Positions 1-7,220 of a stretch of DNA of 64,000 nt are shown piece by piece (the first letter of the stretch is position 1; each line of letters opens with the position of its first letter). Below the pieces are notes generated by a model. That model did not search any database, had not been told where the DNA came from, and saw only the letters and a program-made list of their open reading frames with translations. The stretch spans positions 100,170-164,169 of the forward strand of contig NZ_BBOJ01000023.1 in the NCBI RefSeq assembly GCF_000974445.1, given 5' to 3'. The position numbers and the translations under genes were made by a program. The stretch comes from Lentzea aerocolonigenes. GTDB taxonomy: Bacteria; Actinomycetota; Actinomycetes; Mycobacteriales; Pseudonocardiaceae.

Positions 1-426
1 CTCCAGCTCCAGGAAGTCGATCACGTCCTCGACGGCCGACCGGTTCTTCAGCTCCTCGTTCCGGGCTTTCCCGAGCCAGAAGAACGCCGACAACGCTCCG
101 TAGTTCATGTGGTTGTGGCGGCCGAGCATCAGGTTGTCGACGACGGTGAGGTGGGAGAACAGCTCGATGTTCTGGAACGTGCGGGCCATGCCCAGCGCGG
201 CGATGCGGTGCGGCCGCATGCCGATGAGGTCCTGGCCGGCGAACCGCACGGTGCCCTGCTGCGGCCGGTAGACGCCGCTCAGGACGTTGAAGATGGAGGT
301 CTTGCCGGCACCGTTCGGGCCGATGATGGCGAACAGCTCGCCTTCGCCGACCTCGAACGACACCCCGTCGACGGCGATCACCCCGTCGAACGCGAGCCGC
401 ACGTCGGTGACCTGCAGGACGCTCAT
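1..426 (-). CDS. livG: Branched-chain amino acid ABC transporter ATP-binding protein LivG (partial)
   Basis: The first 142 residues of a LivG-type ATPase are present; the gene runs off the left edge. The N-terminus reads MSVLQVTDVRLAFDG, followed by a Walker A loop (GPNGAGKTS) and the family-typical MARTFQNIELF Q-loop segment and NLMLGRH. LivG and LivF form the ATPase pair that powers uptake of leucine, isoleucine, valine or related amides. The ATG overlaps the livF stop (ATGA), which shows translational coupling behind livF. The signature and Walker B motifs lie outside the window, so intactness cannot be judged. Substrate is inferred from family only. Confidence 0.9.
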   Translation of the reverse strand, partial: MSVLQVTDVRLAFDGVIAVDGVSFEVGEGELFAIIGPNGAGKTSIFNVLSGVYRPQQGTVRFAGQDLIGMRPHRIAALGMARTFQNIELFSHLTVVDNLMLGRHNHMNYGALSAFFWLGKARNEELKNRSAVEDVIDFLELE

Positions 427-1196
427 GACAGCCACCGCTTCCTGCGCTTGTAGTGCTTGACCGCACGGAACGAGGAGGTGCCGAGACCGAGGTAGAACTC
501 GCGGATGTCGTCGTCGGCGAGCAGCGCCGCCGCCGGCTTGTCCATGACGACCTTGCCGGTCTCCAGCACGTACCCGTGGTCGGCGATGGAGAGCGCCATG
601 CTGGCGTTCTGCTCGACCAGCAGGACCGTGGTGCCCTGTTCGTTGATCTTCACGACGAGGTCGCGGATCTGCTGCACGAGCAGCGGCGCGAGGCCGAGGC
701 TGGGCTCGTCTAGCAGCAGGTAGGAGGGCTCGGACATGAGCGCCCGGCCGATCGAGAGCATCTGCTGCTCGCCGCCGGACAGGTAGCCGGCGCTCTGTCT
801 TCGCCGCTCCAGCAGCCGCGGGAAGAGCTCGTAGCAGCGGTCGAGGTTGTGCTTGAGGGTTCTGGGTCTCGCGTGGCCGCCGACCTTGAGGTTCTCCTCG
901 ACGGTGAGCTCGGCGAGGATCCTGCGGCCTTCGAGCGCCTGTTTGATGCCCCGGTCCGCGATTTTCGCCGGTGACAGACGGTGGATCGGTTCACCGTCGA
1001 GCGTGATGGAGCCCTTGGTGACCTTGCCGTCGTGCACGTCCAGCAGCCCGCTGAACGCTCTCATCAGCGTCGTCTTCCCGGCGCCGTTGGCCCCGAGCAG
1101 GGCCACGACCTGGCCTTTCGGCACCCTGAGGCTCACGCCGCGGAGCACCAGCATCACGTCGTCGTAGACAACCTCAAGGTTGTTCGCCTCGAGCAC
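423..1196 (-). CDS. livF: Branched-chain amino acid ABC transporter ATP-binding protein LivF
   Basis: A 257-residue ABC ATPase. Walker A is GANGAGKTT near residue 35, the signature is LSGGEQQM, and Walker B is LLLDEPSLGLAP, which is characteristic of LivF. It would couple ATP hydrolysis to branched-chain amino acid or amide import with LivG and the LivHM permeases, which are not in the window. The GTG start has a good ribosome site (aggagg, 5 bases upstream). It is the first gene of this leftward unit inside the window, and its stop overlaps the livG start. The C-terminus carries a basic tail (KHYKRRKRWLS) longer than in most LivF proteins. Confidence 0.92.
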   Translation of the reverse strand: MLEANNLEVVYDDVMLVLRGVSLRVPKGQVVALLGANGAGKTTLMRAFSGLLDVHDGKVTKGSITLDGEPIHRLSPAKIADRGIKQALEGRRILAELTVEENLKVGGHARPRTLKHNLDRCYELFPRLLERRRQSAGYLSGGEQQMLSIGRALMSEPSYLLLDEPSLGLAPLLVQQIRDLVVKINEQGTTVLLVEQNASMALSIADHGYVLETGKVVMDKPAAALLADDDIREFYLGLGTSSFRAVKHYKRRKRWLS

Positions 1197-1336
1197 CGGC
1201 GCCTCCTAGGGCGTGTGATGCCGATCAGTATGACGTGGATCACAGCCGGTTTGCCCACTGTGGGCGATTTCGTGATGCGCAGATCGCGAGTGGTTCACCA
1301 CTCTCCGTGACAGTCCGGTGTGGACAGGTAGGCGAT

Positions 1337-1361
1337 GTGTAACAGCGCGTGACGCGGGTAC
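1337..1361 (+). promoter_or_regulatory. Putative SigB/SigF-type promoter
   Basis: GTGT, 15 bases, then GGGTAC. The established consensus for actinobacterial/Bacillus SigB-SigF holoenzymes is GTTT-N14..17-GGGTAT. It lies about 38 bases before the SRPBCC start and one gene ahead of a SigB/F-type sigma factor, so autoregulation is plausible. An almost identical block precedes the gene at 4023. Confidence 0.5.
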
Positions 1362-1398
1362 TCACCCATCGACGACTAGTGAAAGAGGAGGAGGTTTC

Positions 1399-1863
1399 GT
1401 GACCACCATTGAGAAGTCGGTGGACGTCCACGTGCCGGTGAGCACGGCCTACAACCAGTGGACCCAGTTCGAATCCTTCCCGGCGTTCATGGACGGCGTC
1501 GAGAAGATCGACCAGCTCACGCCGACCCGGACCCACTGGACCACGAAGATCGGCGGGGTCGTCCGGGAGTTCGACGCGGAGATCACCGAGCAGCACCCGG
1601 ACGAGCGCGTCGCGTGGACCACGGTCGACGGACCGCCGCAGGGTGGCGTGGTCACCTTCCACCGGCTCGACAACGACACGACGCGGGTCCACCTCCAGAT
1701 GGAGTACGACCCGGAGACCTTCACCGAGAAGGCGGGCGCCGCACTGGGCGTCGTCGGCCACCGGGTCGAGGGCGACCTGAAGCGGTTCAAGGAGTTCATC
1801 GAGAACCGCGGCACCGAGACCGGCGCGTGGCGCGGCGACGTGACGCCGCCGCCCCAGGTCTGA
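1399..1863 (+). CDS. SRPBCC family protein (polyketide cyclase/dehydrase-like)
   Basis: A 154-residue single-domain protein of the START/SRPBCC fold. It opens with the family-typical pattern of a beta strand, a helix (VDVHVPVSTAYNQWTQFESF) and the FPAFMDGVEKI segment. The core motif W-x-T-K-I-G-G-V-x-R-E-F-D-A-E-I-T is typical of the actinobacterial 'cyclase/dehydrase' subgroup found beside stress sigma factors. These proteins bind hydrophobic ligands; no enzymatic residue can be assigned. The GTG start follows gaggagg by 5-6 bases. The gene is 12 bases ahead of the sigma factor, behind a SigB-like promoter, so it is likely co-transcribed and part of a general stress response. The ligand is unknown. 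Confidence 0.8.
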   Translation: MTTIEKSVDVHVPVSTAYNQWTQFESFPAFMDGVEKIDQLTPTRTHWTTKIGGVVREFDAEITEQHPDERVAWTTVDGPPQGGVVTFHRLDNDTTRVHLQMEYDPETFTEKAGAALGVVGHRVEGDLKRFKEFIENRGTETGAWRGDVTPPPQV

Positions 1864-1875
1864 TCGCGGTGCGCC

Positions 1876-2595
1876 TTGACGCCAGACCAGCACGCGGCGT
1901 TCGAGGAACTCGGGCGCACCTGCCGTGACTCGCCGCGCTACTACGCGCTGCGGGACCGGCTGGTGCGCGAGTACCTCCCGCTCGCCCGGCACATCGCCCG
2001 CCGCTTCAGCGAACGCGGCGAGCCCATGGAAGACCTCGCTCAGGTGGCCGCGGTCGGACTGATCAACGCCATCGACCGGTTCGACGTGAGCAGGCAGACG
2101 GACTTCCTGTCCTACGCCGTGCCCACGATCACCGGCGAGGTGCGGCGTCACTTCCGGGACCAGTGCTGGGCGGTGCGCGTGCCCCGCAGGTTGAAAGAGC
2201 TGTGTGACTCCATCGACGGCGCGACCGCCGAGCTGTCGCACAAGACCGGGCGATCTCCCACTCCCTCCGAGATCGCCCGGCACCTGGGGGTGTCGCTGAC
2301 CGACGTCTACGAGGGCCTGCGCGTGGAGAAGAACGTCTCGTTCGCTCCCCTCGACGCGCTGGAGAGCTCGACGGTCGACGACCCCGCGCTGGAGGGAGTC
2401 GAGATCCACGAGGCCCTGCAACCGATGTTGCGGGGCCTGCCCCGGCGCGAGCGGACCATCGTGGTCCTGAGGTTCTTCGGCCGGCTGACCCAGACGGAGA
2501 TCGCCCGCCGCGTCGGGATCTCCCAGATGCACGTCTCGCGCCTGCTCACCAAGTCGCTGGAGCAGCTGCGGCACGACCTGCTGGCGGAGGAGTGA
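1876..2595 (+). CDS. RNA polymerase sigma factor, SigB/SigF/SigG subfamily
   Basis: A 239-residue group 3 sigma factor. Region 2 includes LARHIARRFSERGEPMEDLAQ and VGLINAIDRFD. Region 3 carries a helix-turn-helix (GRSPTPSEIARHLGVS). Region 4 ends in LTQTEIARRVGISQMHVSRLL, the -35 reading helix. The length and the three regions match SigB/SigF stress sigma factors rather than ECF types. The TTG start is taken because it directly follows the SRPBCC stop. No anti-sigma kinase is adjacent, but a STAS antagonist lies at 5878. The upstream GTGT-N15-GGGTAC box suggests it transcribes its own unit; this is inference. Confidence 0.9.
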   Translation: MTPDQHAAFEELGRTCRDSPRYYALRDRLVREYLPLARHIARRFSERGEPMEDLAQVAAVGLINAIDRFDVSRQTDFLSYAVPTITGEVRRHFRDQCWAVRVPRRLKELCDSIDGATAELSHKTGRSPTPSEIARHLGVSLTDVYEGLRVEKNVSFAPLDALESSTVDDPALEGVEIHEALQPMLRGLPRRERTIVVLRFFGRLTQTEIARRVGISQMHVSRLLTKSLEQLRHDLLAEE

Positions 2596-2637
2596 AATGA
2601 CCGAGCGCGAATGTCCGGTTTTCGCGATACTGGCGGC

Positions 2638-3063
2638 ATGAACCGGTTGCGGTGGCCCCAGAAGCTGGCGATCAGCACTGGCGCCCTGCTCGCGCTCTGG
2701 GGAGTCGCCGGTTTCTTCGTGACGGGTTTCGGCTCCTTCGCGGGCGAGTCCGAGACCTGGGTGCTCGGACTGCGCGTGAACCCGTTGCAGAACACCATCC
2801 ACCTCGTGTTCGGCGCCGCGCTGATCGTCGCGGCTCCGCGACTCAAGGCGCTGAGCGGAACCGCGCTGCTGGTGGCGGTGCTGTTCCTCGTGCTGTTCGG
2901 CCTCGGGCTCGCCCGGTACGACGACCAGGTCGTCAACTTCCTCAACGTGAACCCCGGCAGCAACGCGCTGCACCTGTTCGCCGGCTTCGCCTCGCTGGCG
3001 GCGGCGCAGGGTGCCGCGTGGTGCCGGCAGTGCGACCGGGCGGCGCTGCTCAGGACGACCTGA
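2638..3063 (+). CDS. DUF4383 domain-containing membrane protein
   Basis: A 141-residue integral membrane protein with four predicted helices: ALLALWGVAGFFVTGF, IHLVFGAALIVAA, ALLVAVLFLVLFGLGLA and ALHLFAGFASLAAAQG. The motif NPLQNTIHLVFG and its echo NPGSNALHLFAG are the signature repeat of DUF4383 proteins, whose function is unknown. They are often found in actinobacterial stress regulons. The ATG at 2638 (MNRLRWPQK) was preferred over ATG 2611, because the extra nine residues are not hydrophobic or conserved in look. The 3' end overlaps the convergent topoisomerase gene by 14 bases. Confidence 0.8.
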   Translation: MNRLRWPQKLAISTGALLALWGVAGFFVTGFGSFAGESETWVLGLRVNPLQNTIHLVFGAALIVAAPRLKALSGTALLVAVLFLVLFGLGLARYDDQVVNFLNVNPGSNALHLFAGFASLAAAQGAAWCRQCDRAALLRTT

Positions 3064-3973
3064 GCAGCCTGCTCACCGCGCGTTCCGGATCGCCGTTCCC
3101 GATGACCTCACCACCTTCGAACGCCTCGACCAGGCGCGGGTCGACGTAGGACTTCCGCGCCACGGCGGGCGTGTTGCCCAGGTGTTCCGCGACCTCCTTC
3201 ATGACCGCGCTGACCGCTCGTTTGGACGGCTTGCCGCGTTCTTTCAAGGCGTCGGCGAACGCCTGGGCGGCGTGGACCGTGGCGTGCCAGGTGCGGAGGT
3301 CCTTCACGCTGAACTCGTCACCGACCAGTTCGCGGAACCGTTCGTTGATGTCGTCGGCGGTGAGGTCGAAGACCCGGCAGTCAGGGGTCTGGTCCTTCAG
3401 CAACGAACGGACGGCGCGCGCGAGCATCGGGTCTTCGATCTCCTCGTCGACCTCGACGCCGTGCTTGGCGGGAAAGCGGAACCTCACGCGGTCCCCGCGC
3501 ACGCTGAGGTGTTCACAAAGGAGGGTCGCGACACCGTGGGTGCCGTTGTCCTCCGCGTACTGCTCGTGGCCGACGCGGAAGACACCGAGGTCGAGCATCC
3601 GCAGCGCGATGGCCAGCAATCGCTTGCGACCGCGGGACTTCATGTCCTTCTCGATCTGCTCGCGGAACTTCCGCAGGCGCGGTGCGAGCCTCAGCACGCG
3701 GTCGAACTTCTCCGCGTCCCGGTCGGTCCGCCACTTCTCGTGGTAGAGGTACTGGCGGCGGCCCGCCTCGTCGTAACCGAGGGCCTGGATGTGGCCGTTC
3801 GGGTGCGGGGAGATCCACACGTCCCGCCACGCCGGCGGGATGACCAGCGCTTTCACCCGTGCGACGTCGTCGGCGCCCAGGCGCCGGCCCGTCGCGTCGA
3901 GGTAGCGGAACCCGCTGCCGTGCCGGCGGCGGGTCCAGCCCGGCCGGGCCGGGTCGCTGCGGCGCAGTCTCAT
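3050..3973 (-). CDS. DNA topoisomerase IB (poxvirus-like)
   Basis: A 307-residue type IB topoisomerase, the usual size for the bacterial poxvirus-like group. It relaxes supercoils through a 3'-phosphotyrosine link. The N-terminal DNA-binding domain has IPPAWRDVWISP and GHIQALGYDEAGRRQYLYH. The catalytic domain includes RMLDLGVFRVGHEQY, KDLRTWHAT and the nucleophile tyrosine in ARKSYVDPRL near residue 274. These are all conserved positions of the family, so the enzyme looks intact. The gene is single, convergent with the DUF4383 gene and divergent from the ligase at 4023. Actinobacteria often carry this enzyme as an accessory topoisomerase; its physiological role is not established here. Confidence 0.93.
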   Translation of the reverse strand: MRLRRSDPARPGWTRRRHGSGFRYLDATGRRLGADDVARVKALVIPPAWRDVWISPHPNGHIQALGYDEAGRRQYLYHEKWRTDRDAEKFDRVLRLAPRLRKFREQIEKDMKSRGRKRLLAIALRMLDLGVFRVGHEQYAEDNGTHGVATLLCEHLSVRGDRVRFRFPAKHGVEVDEEIEDPMLARAVRSLLKDQTPDCRVFDLTADDINERFRELVGDEFSVKDLRTWHATVHAAQAFADALKERGKPSKRAVSAVMKEVAEHLGNTPAVARKSYVDPRLVEAFEGGEVIGNGDPERAVSRLLRSS

Positions 3974-3987
3974 TCGGGCACCTCGTG

Positions 3988-4012
3988 GTTGATCAGCACG
4001 AGACGCGGGTAC
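3988..4012 (+). promoter_or_regulatory. Putative SigB/SigF-type promoter, near-leaderless
   Basis: GTTG, 15 bases, GGGTAC, with the same flank (acgcGGGTACYC) as the box at 1337-1361; by eye 22 of 27 positions agree between the two. The last base of the -10 lies only 10 bases from the ATG at 4023, so the transcript would be leaderless or nearly so. Confidence 0.5.
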
Positions 4013-4022
4013 CCGCTCGCCG

Positions 4023-5090
4023 ATGAATCACTACACGGTCGGTGTGGAACAAGAGTTCCTTCTTGTTGATCCCGAGTCGCGGCGGCCGGTAGCACTGGCG
4101 CCCCGAGTCAGGGAGATCTCGCGCGCGCCCGGTGACCTCGACGTCCAGGGCGAGCTGACGCCGTTCCAGATCGAGATCGCGACCGGCGTCACGCACTCCT
4201 TCGAAGAGCTGGACGAGCAGGTGCGCGCCGCCAGGAAGGTGCTGGTCGAGGCCGCCGACGCCGCCGGGTGCCGGCTGGTCGCCACAGGCATGCCGCCGAT
4301 CGGCAAGGCAGGTCCTCCGCCGGGATCGGACGACCCCAGATATCACCAGATCGAGTACTCGCACCGAAGACTCGTGATCGGGCAGGGTGCCTGCGGGCTG
4401 CACGTGCACGTGGGCGTCGAGGACAAGGCGGAGGCGCTGCGGGCGTCGAACAAGCTGCGGGCCTGGCTGCCGACACTGCTCGCGCTGAGCGCGAACTCCC
4501 CCGTCTACGAGGGAGAGGACACCGGGTACGCGAGCTGGCGGTCGATGGTGTGGTCGCGCTGGCCGGTGAGCGGGCCACCGCCGGAGTGGGACGGTCCCGA
4601 GCACTACGACCGGACCGTCGACTCGATCATCTCCACGCAGGCGTTGCTGGACAGGGCGATGGTGTACTGGGACGTCCGCCCGTCGGCGAACCACCCGACG
4701 GTCGAGGTGCGCGTCGCGGACATTCCGCAACTGGCAACGGAAGTGGTCGTTCTCGCCGAACTGATCCGAGCCCTCGTCGTATCGGAACCCTCCGAACAGC
4801 GGGTGGACGACTCCGTGCTGCGAGCGGCATATTGGCGGGCGTCGCGCGACGGGGTCGACGGACTGGCCGCCGATCCACACACCGGAAAACTCTCCCCCGC
4901 GTTCGACCGGGCAGAAGAGCTCGCCGAGCACGTTTCGGTCGCGCTGCGCGATCGCGGCACTCTGTCTACTGTGGAGCGGCAGATCGACTGGTTGCGCCAC
5001 AACGGCAGCGGTGCCGCTCGGCAACGACGCTGCCCGGACCCCGAGTCCCTTGTGGACATGCTGATCGCCCGAACGCGTGAGGACATCTGA
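4023..5090 (+). CDS. YbdK-type carboxylate-amine ligase (GCS2 family)
   Basis: A 355-residue member of glutamate-cysteine ligase family 2. The start MNHYTVGVEQEFLLVDPES is the typical opening of YbdK proteins, with the metal-binding glutamate in GVEQEF. Further family motifs are QGELTPFQIEI, GLHVHVGV (histidine pair) and the ANHPTVEVRVADI segment. The reaction is ATP-dependent ligation of a carboxylate to an amine; in E. coli YbdK has weak gamma-glutamylcysteine synthetase activity, and the true substrate in actinobacteria is unsettled. No clear Shine-Dalgarno precedes the ATG, in line with the close promoter. Its stop overlaps the next start by one base (TGATG), so the two are coupled. Confidence 0.85.
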   Translation: MNHYTVGVEQEFLLVDPESRRPVALAPRVREISRAPGDLDVQGELTPFQIEIATGVTHSFEELDEQVRAARKVLVEAADAAGCRLVATGMPPIGKAGPPPGSDDPRYHQIEYSHRRLVIGQGACGLHVHVGVEDKAEALRASNKLRAWLPTLLALSANSPVYEGEDTGYASWRSMVWSRWPVSGPPPEWDGPEHYDRTVDSIISTQALLDRAMVYWDVRPSANHPTVEVRVADIPQLATEVVVLAELIRALVVSEPSEQRVDDSVLRAAYWRASRDGVDGLAADPHTGKLSPAFDRAEELAEHVSVALRDRGTLSTVERQIDWLRHNGSGAARQRRCPDPESLVDMLIARTREDI

Positions 5091-5857
5091 TGCGACTCCC
5101 CGCTCCCCGCGGCCACATGAGCGCTGCGCTGGTCGCCGCGCTGCGCTCGCAACCATCGCCGCGACCCGCACTGCTCGTCAGCGGCGGGACCAGGGAGACC
5201 TGTCTCGACGACGATCTCCAGCTGTCGCTGTGGATCTGCTACGAACTGCGGATGCGCGGGTTCGACGACGTGCACCCGCAGTGGGAGGACCACCCGGCAC
5301 TGGCGCAGTTCCACGCGGCTTTGGAATCGCGCTGGGAGGAAGGGCTGCGGTCGCTGGGTGAGACGACACAACCGGCGGTGCTTTCGGAGGACGGGCTGGC
5401 CGAGCTGCGCCGGCACCACGCGTTCTGGCAGCCGCGCAGGGAGATGCGTTCGGTGCTGCGCGACATCCAGGGCGACGCGTACGGAGCGCGGTCGGAGCGG
5501 ACGCACTCGGTGCTGTTCACCGTGACGTTGCGCGACCTCGACGTCTGCGCGAGCGTCGACGAGATGCCCGCGCCGACCCTCGCGCTCGCGAACGCGCTGT
5601 CGTTGTTCGGCCTGCACCAGCGTCTGGTGGGCGCTCTGGTCGGGTTCCTGTCCGCCGTGGACACGATCGGCGGCGACCCGTTCGCGCAGCTCCTGCCCGT
5701 GCAGTGCCCGCCGGACGACGTCCGCCTCGGCTTCACCGCGTGCCACGAACTGCACGCCCGCCTGACGCAGCACGTCGACGCGAGCCTGCGGGCCGGACGC
5801 ACCTCGCTGAGGGGTCGCTGGCTGGTCTCGCAGGGCCGCGTTAACGTGGGGTGCTGA
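5090..5857 (+). CDS. Iron-containing redox enzyme family protein (haem-oxygenase-like fold)
   Basis: A 255-residue protein related to the TenA/haem-oxygenase-like 'iron-containing redox enzyme' group. The recognisable segment is SLWICYELRMRGFDDVHPQWEDHPAL, which matches the LxYELHYRGF...WEWDP pattern of that family; helices with possible metal ligands follow (FGLHQRLVGALVGF, GFTACHELHARLTQHVD). These proteins use a diiron or haem-like site for oxidations; the substrate cannot be predicted. It is translationally coupled to the carboxylate-amine ligase, suggesting a shared pathway. One metal-ligand set looks weaker than in well-studied members, so function is an inference. Confidence 0.65.
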   Translation: MRLPAPRGHMSAALVAALRSQPSPRPALLVSGGTRETCLDDDLQLSLWICYELRMRGFDDVHPQWEDHPALAQFHAALESRWEEGLRSLGETTQPAVLSEDGLAELRRHHAFWQPRREMRSVLRDIQGDAYGARSERTHSVLFTVTLRDLDVCASVDEMPAPTLALANALSLFGLHQRLVGALVGFLSAVDTIGGDPFAQLLPVQCPPDDVRLGFTACHELHARLTQHVDASLRAGRTSLRGRWLVSQGRVNVGC

Positions 5858-5877
5858 CCGCACTGAAGGGAGACAGC

Positions 5878-6240
5878 GTGCCCGACCCCACAGCTCTGGC
5901 CTCCGTGGTCGTCGACCGGATCGCACCCGACGTCGTCGTGCTGCACGTGTCCGGAGAACTCGACACCACGAGCAGCGGCGAGCTGACCACACCGTTGGAC
6001 AGTCACGTGGTGGAGGCGAACCGGGCGGTCGTCGTCGATCTCGGCGGCGTGAAGTTCCTGGGCTCAGCCGGACTGGAGGCGCTCGTGCTCGGGCAGCAGC
6101 GCGCTACCGGCACCGGCGTCGAGTTCGTCGTGGTCGCTTCGACCAGAGCGGCGTTGCGCCCGATCGAAGCGACAGGGCTGGACTCGGTGTTCACGATCCT
6201 GCGCTCGCTGGACGAGGCCGTGGAGCGCTACTCGTCCTGA
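5878..6240 (+). CDS. STAS-domain anti-sigma factor antagonist
   Basis: A 120-residue STAS domain protein of the SpoIIAA/RsbV type. The signature is VVVLHVSGELDTTSSGEL, then AVVVDLGGVKFLGSAGLEALV, where the serine of FLGSAGL is the position phosphorylated by anti-sigma kinases in RsbV homologues. In the known partner-switch, unphosphorylated antagonist binds the kinase and frees a SigB/F-type sigma factor such as that at 1876. The GTG start follows aagggaga by about 6 bases. No RsbW-like kinase lies in the window, so the partner must be elsewhere. Confidence 0.85.
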   Translation: MPDPTALASVVVDRIAPDVVVLHVSGELDTTSSGELTTPLDSHVVEANRAVVVDLGGVKFLGSAGLEALVLGQQRATGTGVEFVVVASTRAALRPIEATGLDSVFTILRSLDEAVERYSS

Positions 6241-6241
6241 G

Positions 6242-6757
6242 TCACCACGGCAGGGGGCCGTCGGCGTCGAAGTAGCCGCCGGTCGGCCCGTCCTGGCCGA
6301 TCTGCGCCATCCGCACGACGGACGCGGCGCCCGGCTCGACCGCGTTGATCCGCACGTTCGGGAACGCCTTGGCGTACTGCACCGCGACGATGTTGGCTGC
6401 GGCGGCGGACAGCGAGGCAGGGCCGCCGCCGACGTTCACGACGACCGGTGCGGACGACCGCTCCAGCAGCGGCAGGAACGCCTGCAGCACGCGGACCAGT
6501 CCGGCGAGGTCGTCCTCGAACGTCTCCTGCTCGAGGTCGGCGGTGGCGTTGACCAGCACGTCCAGCTCACCCACGGCCTCGGCCGCGGCAGCCAGGGACT
6601 CGTCGGACGTGACGTCGAGCTGCACGGGCCGGGCGCCGATCTCGGAGGCCGCCAGGTCATGGCTGTCCAACCAGACGGTGTGACCGGCGCGCACCAGCTC
6701 ACGAGCGGTCTCGAGGCCGAGGTTCGCGCTCGCGCCGGTGATCAGCACAGCAGCCAC
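6242..6757 (-). CDS. Short SDR-like protein lacking catalytic residues
   Basis: A 171-residue protein with the N-terminal Rossmann half of a short-chain dehydrogenase (VLITGASANLGLETAREL, then ELDVLVNATAD) and a C-terminal VRINAVEPGAASV that matches the usual IRVNAVDPG. It is about 70 residues shorter than typical SDRs. Aligned by eye without gaps, the canonical YxxSK stretch falls on ASLSA, so both Tyr and Lys are alanine, and the catalytic serine region reads VVNVGGGP. NAD(P) may still bind, but normal oxidoreductase chemistry is unlikely. It is the last gene of a leftward group after the deaminase, 9 bases away. It may be a regulatory or binding protein. Confidence 0.7.
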   Translation of the reverse strand: MAAVLITGASANLGLETARELVRAGHTVWLDSHDLAASEIGARPVQLDVTSDESLAAAAEAVGELDVLVNATADLEQETFEDDLAGLVRVLQAFLPLLERSSAPVVVNVGGGPASLSAAAANIVAVQYAKAFPNVRINAVEPGAASVVRMAQIGQDGPTGGYFDADGPLPW

Positions 6758-6766
6758 ACCTGGACG

Positions 6767-7210
6767 CTAGTCCTGGCCGATGTCCTCGTACCAGAGCTCG
6801 GGGCGTTCGGCGATGAACGTCGTCATCAGCTCGATCAGCGAGGGATCGTCGACGACCGTGATGCCGACGCCGTGCTCGGCCAGCCAGTCGTGACCGCCGT
6901 GGAACGTGGTGGCCTCGCCGATCAGCACGTTCGAGATGCCGAACTGGCGGACCAGGCCGCTGCAGTACCAGCACGGCGACAGGGTCGTGACCATGGTCGT
7001 GCCGCGGTAGCTGCGCTGACGGCCGGCGTTGCGGAAGGCCGAGGTTTCCGCGTGCATGGAGGCGTCGCCGTCCTGCACGCGGCGGTTGTGGCCCCGGCCC
7101 AGCAGACGGCCGTCGCCGTCGAAGAGCGCCGCGCCGATGGGGATTCCGCCCTCGGCGAGTCCCATCCGCGCCTCTTCGACGGCGACGGCCAGCATGTCAG
7201 CAGAGGTCAT
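6767..7210 (-). CDS. Nucleoside/cytosine deaminase family protein
   Basis: A 147-residue zinc-dependent deaminase of the CDA superfamily. The zinc site is MHAETSAFRNAG (His plus proton-shuttle Glu) and SPCWYCSGLV (PCxxC), as in yeast-type cytosine deaminase and bacterial homologues. The C-terminus WLAEHGVGITVVDDP followed by FIAERPELWYEDIG resembles the lid helix of the yeast enzyme. The expected reaction is hydrolytic deamination of cytosine or a related base or nucleoside. The ATG at 7210 is preferred to the TTG at 7219 because it starts 10 bases after the upstream protease stop. Confidence 0.85.
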   Translation of the reverse strand: MTSADMLAVAVEEARMGLAEGGIPIGAALFDGDGRLLGRGHNRRVQDGDASMHAETSAFRNAGRQRSYRGTTMVTTLSPCWYCSGLVRQFGISNVLIGEATTFHGGHDWLAEHGVGITVVDDPSLIELMTTFIAERPELWYEDIGQD

Positions 7211-7220
7211 GCGACCCAAG

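Noticed and set aside
1240..2973. A 577-residue minus-strand reading frame
   Set aside because: It runs antisense to the SRPBCC and sigma factor genes, which have clear domains and ribosome sites. Its composition (Arg/Asp/Val/Gln-rich) is typical of shadow frames in high-GC DNA.
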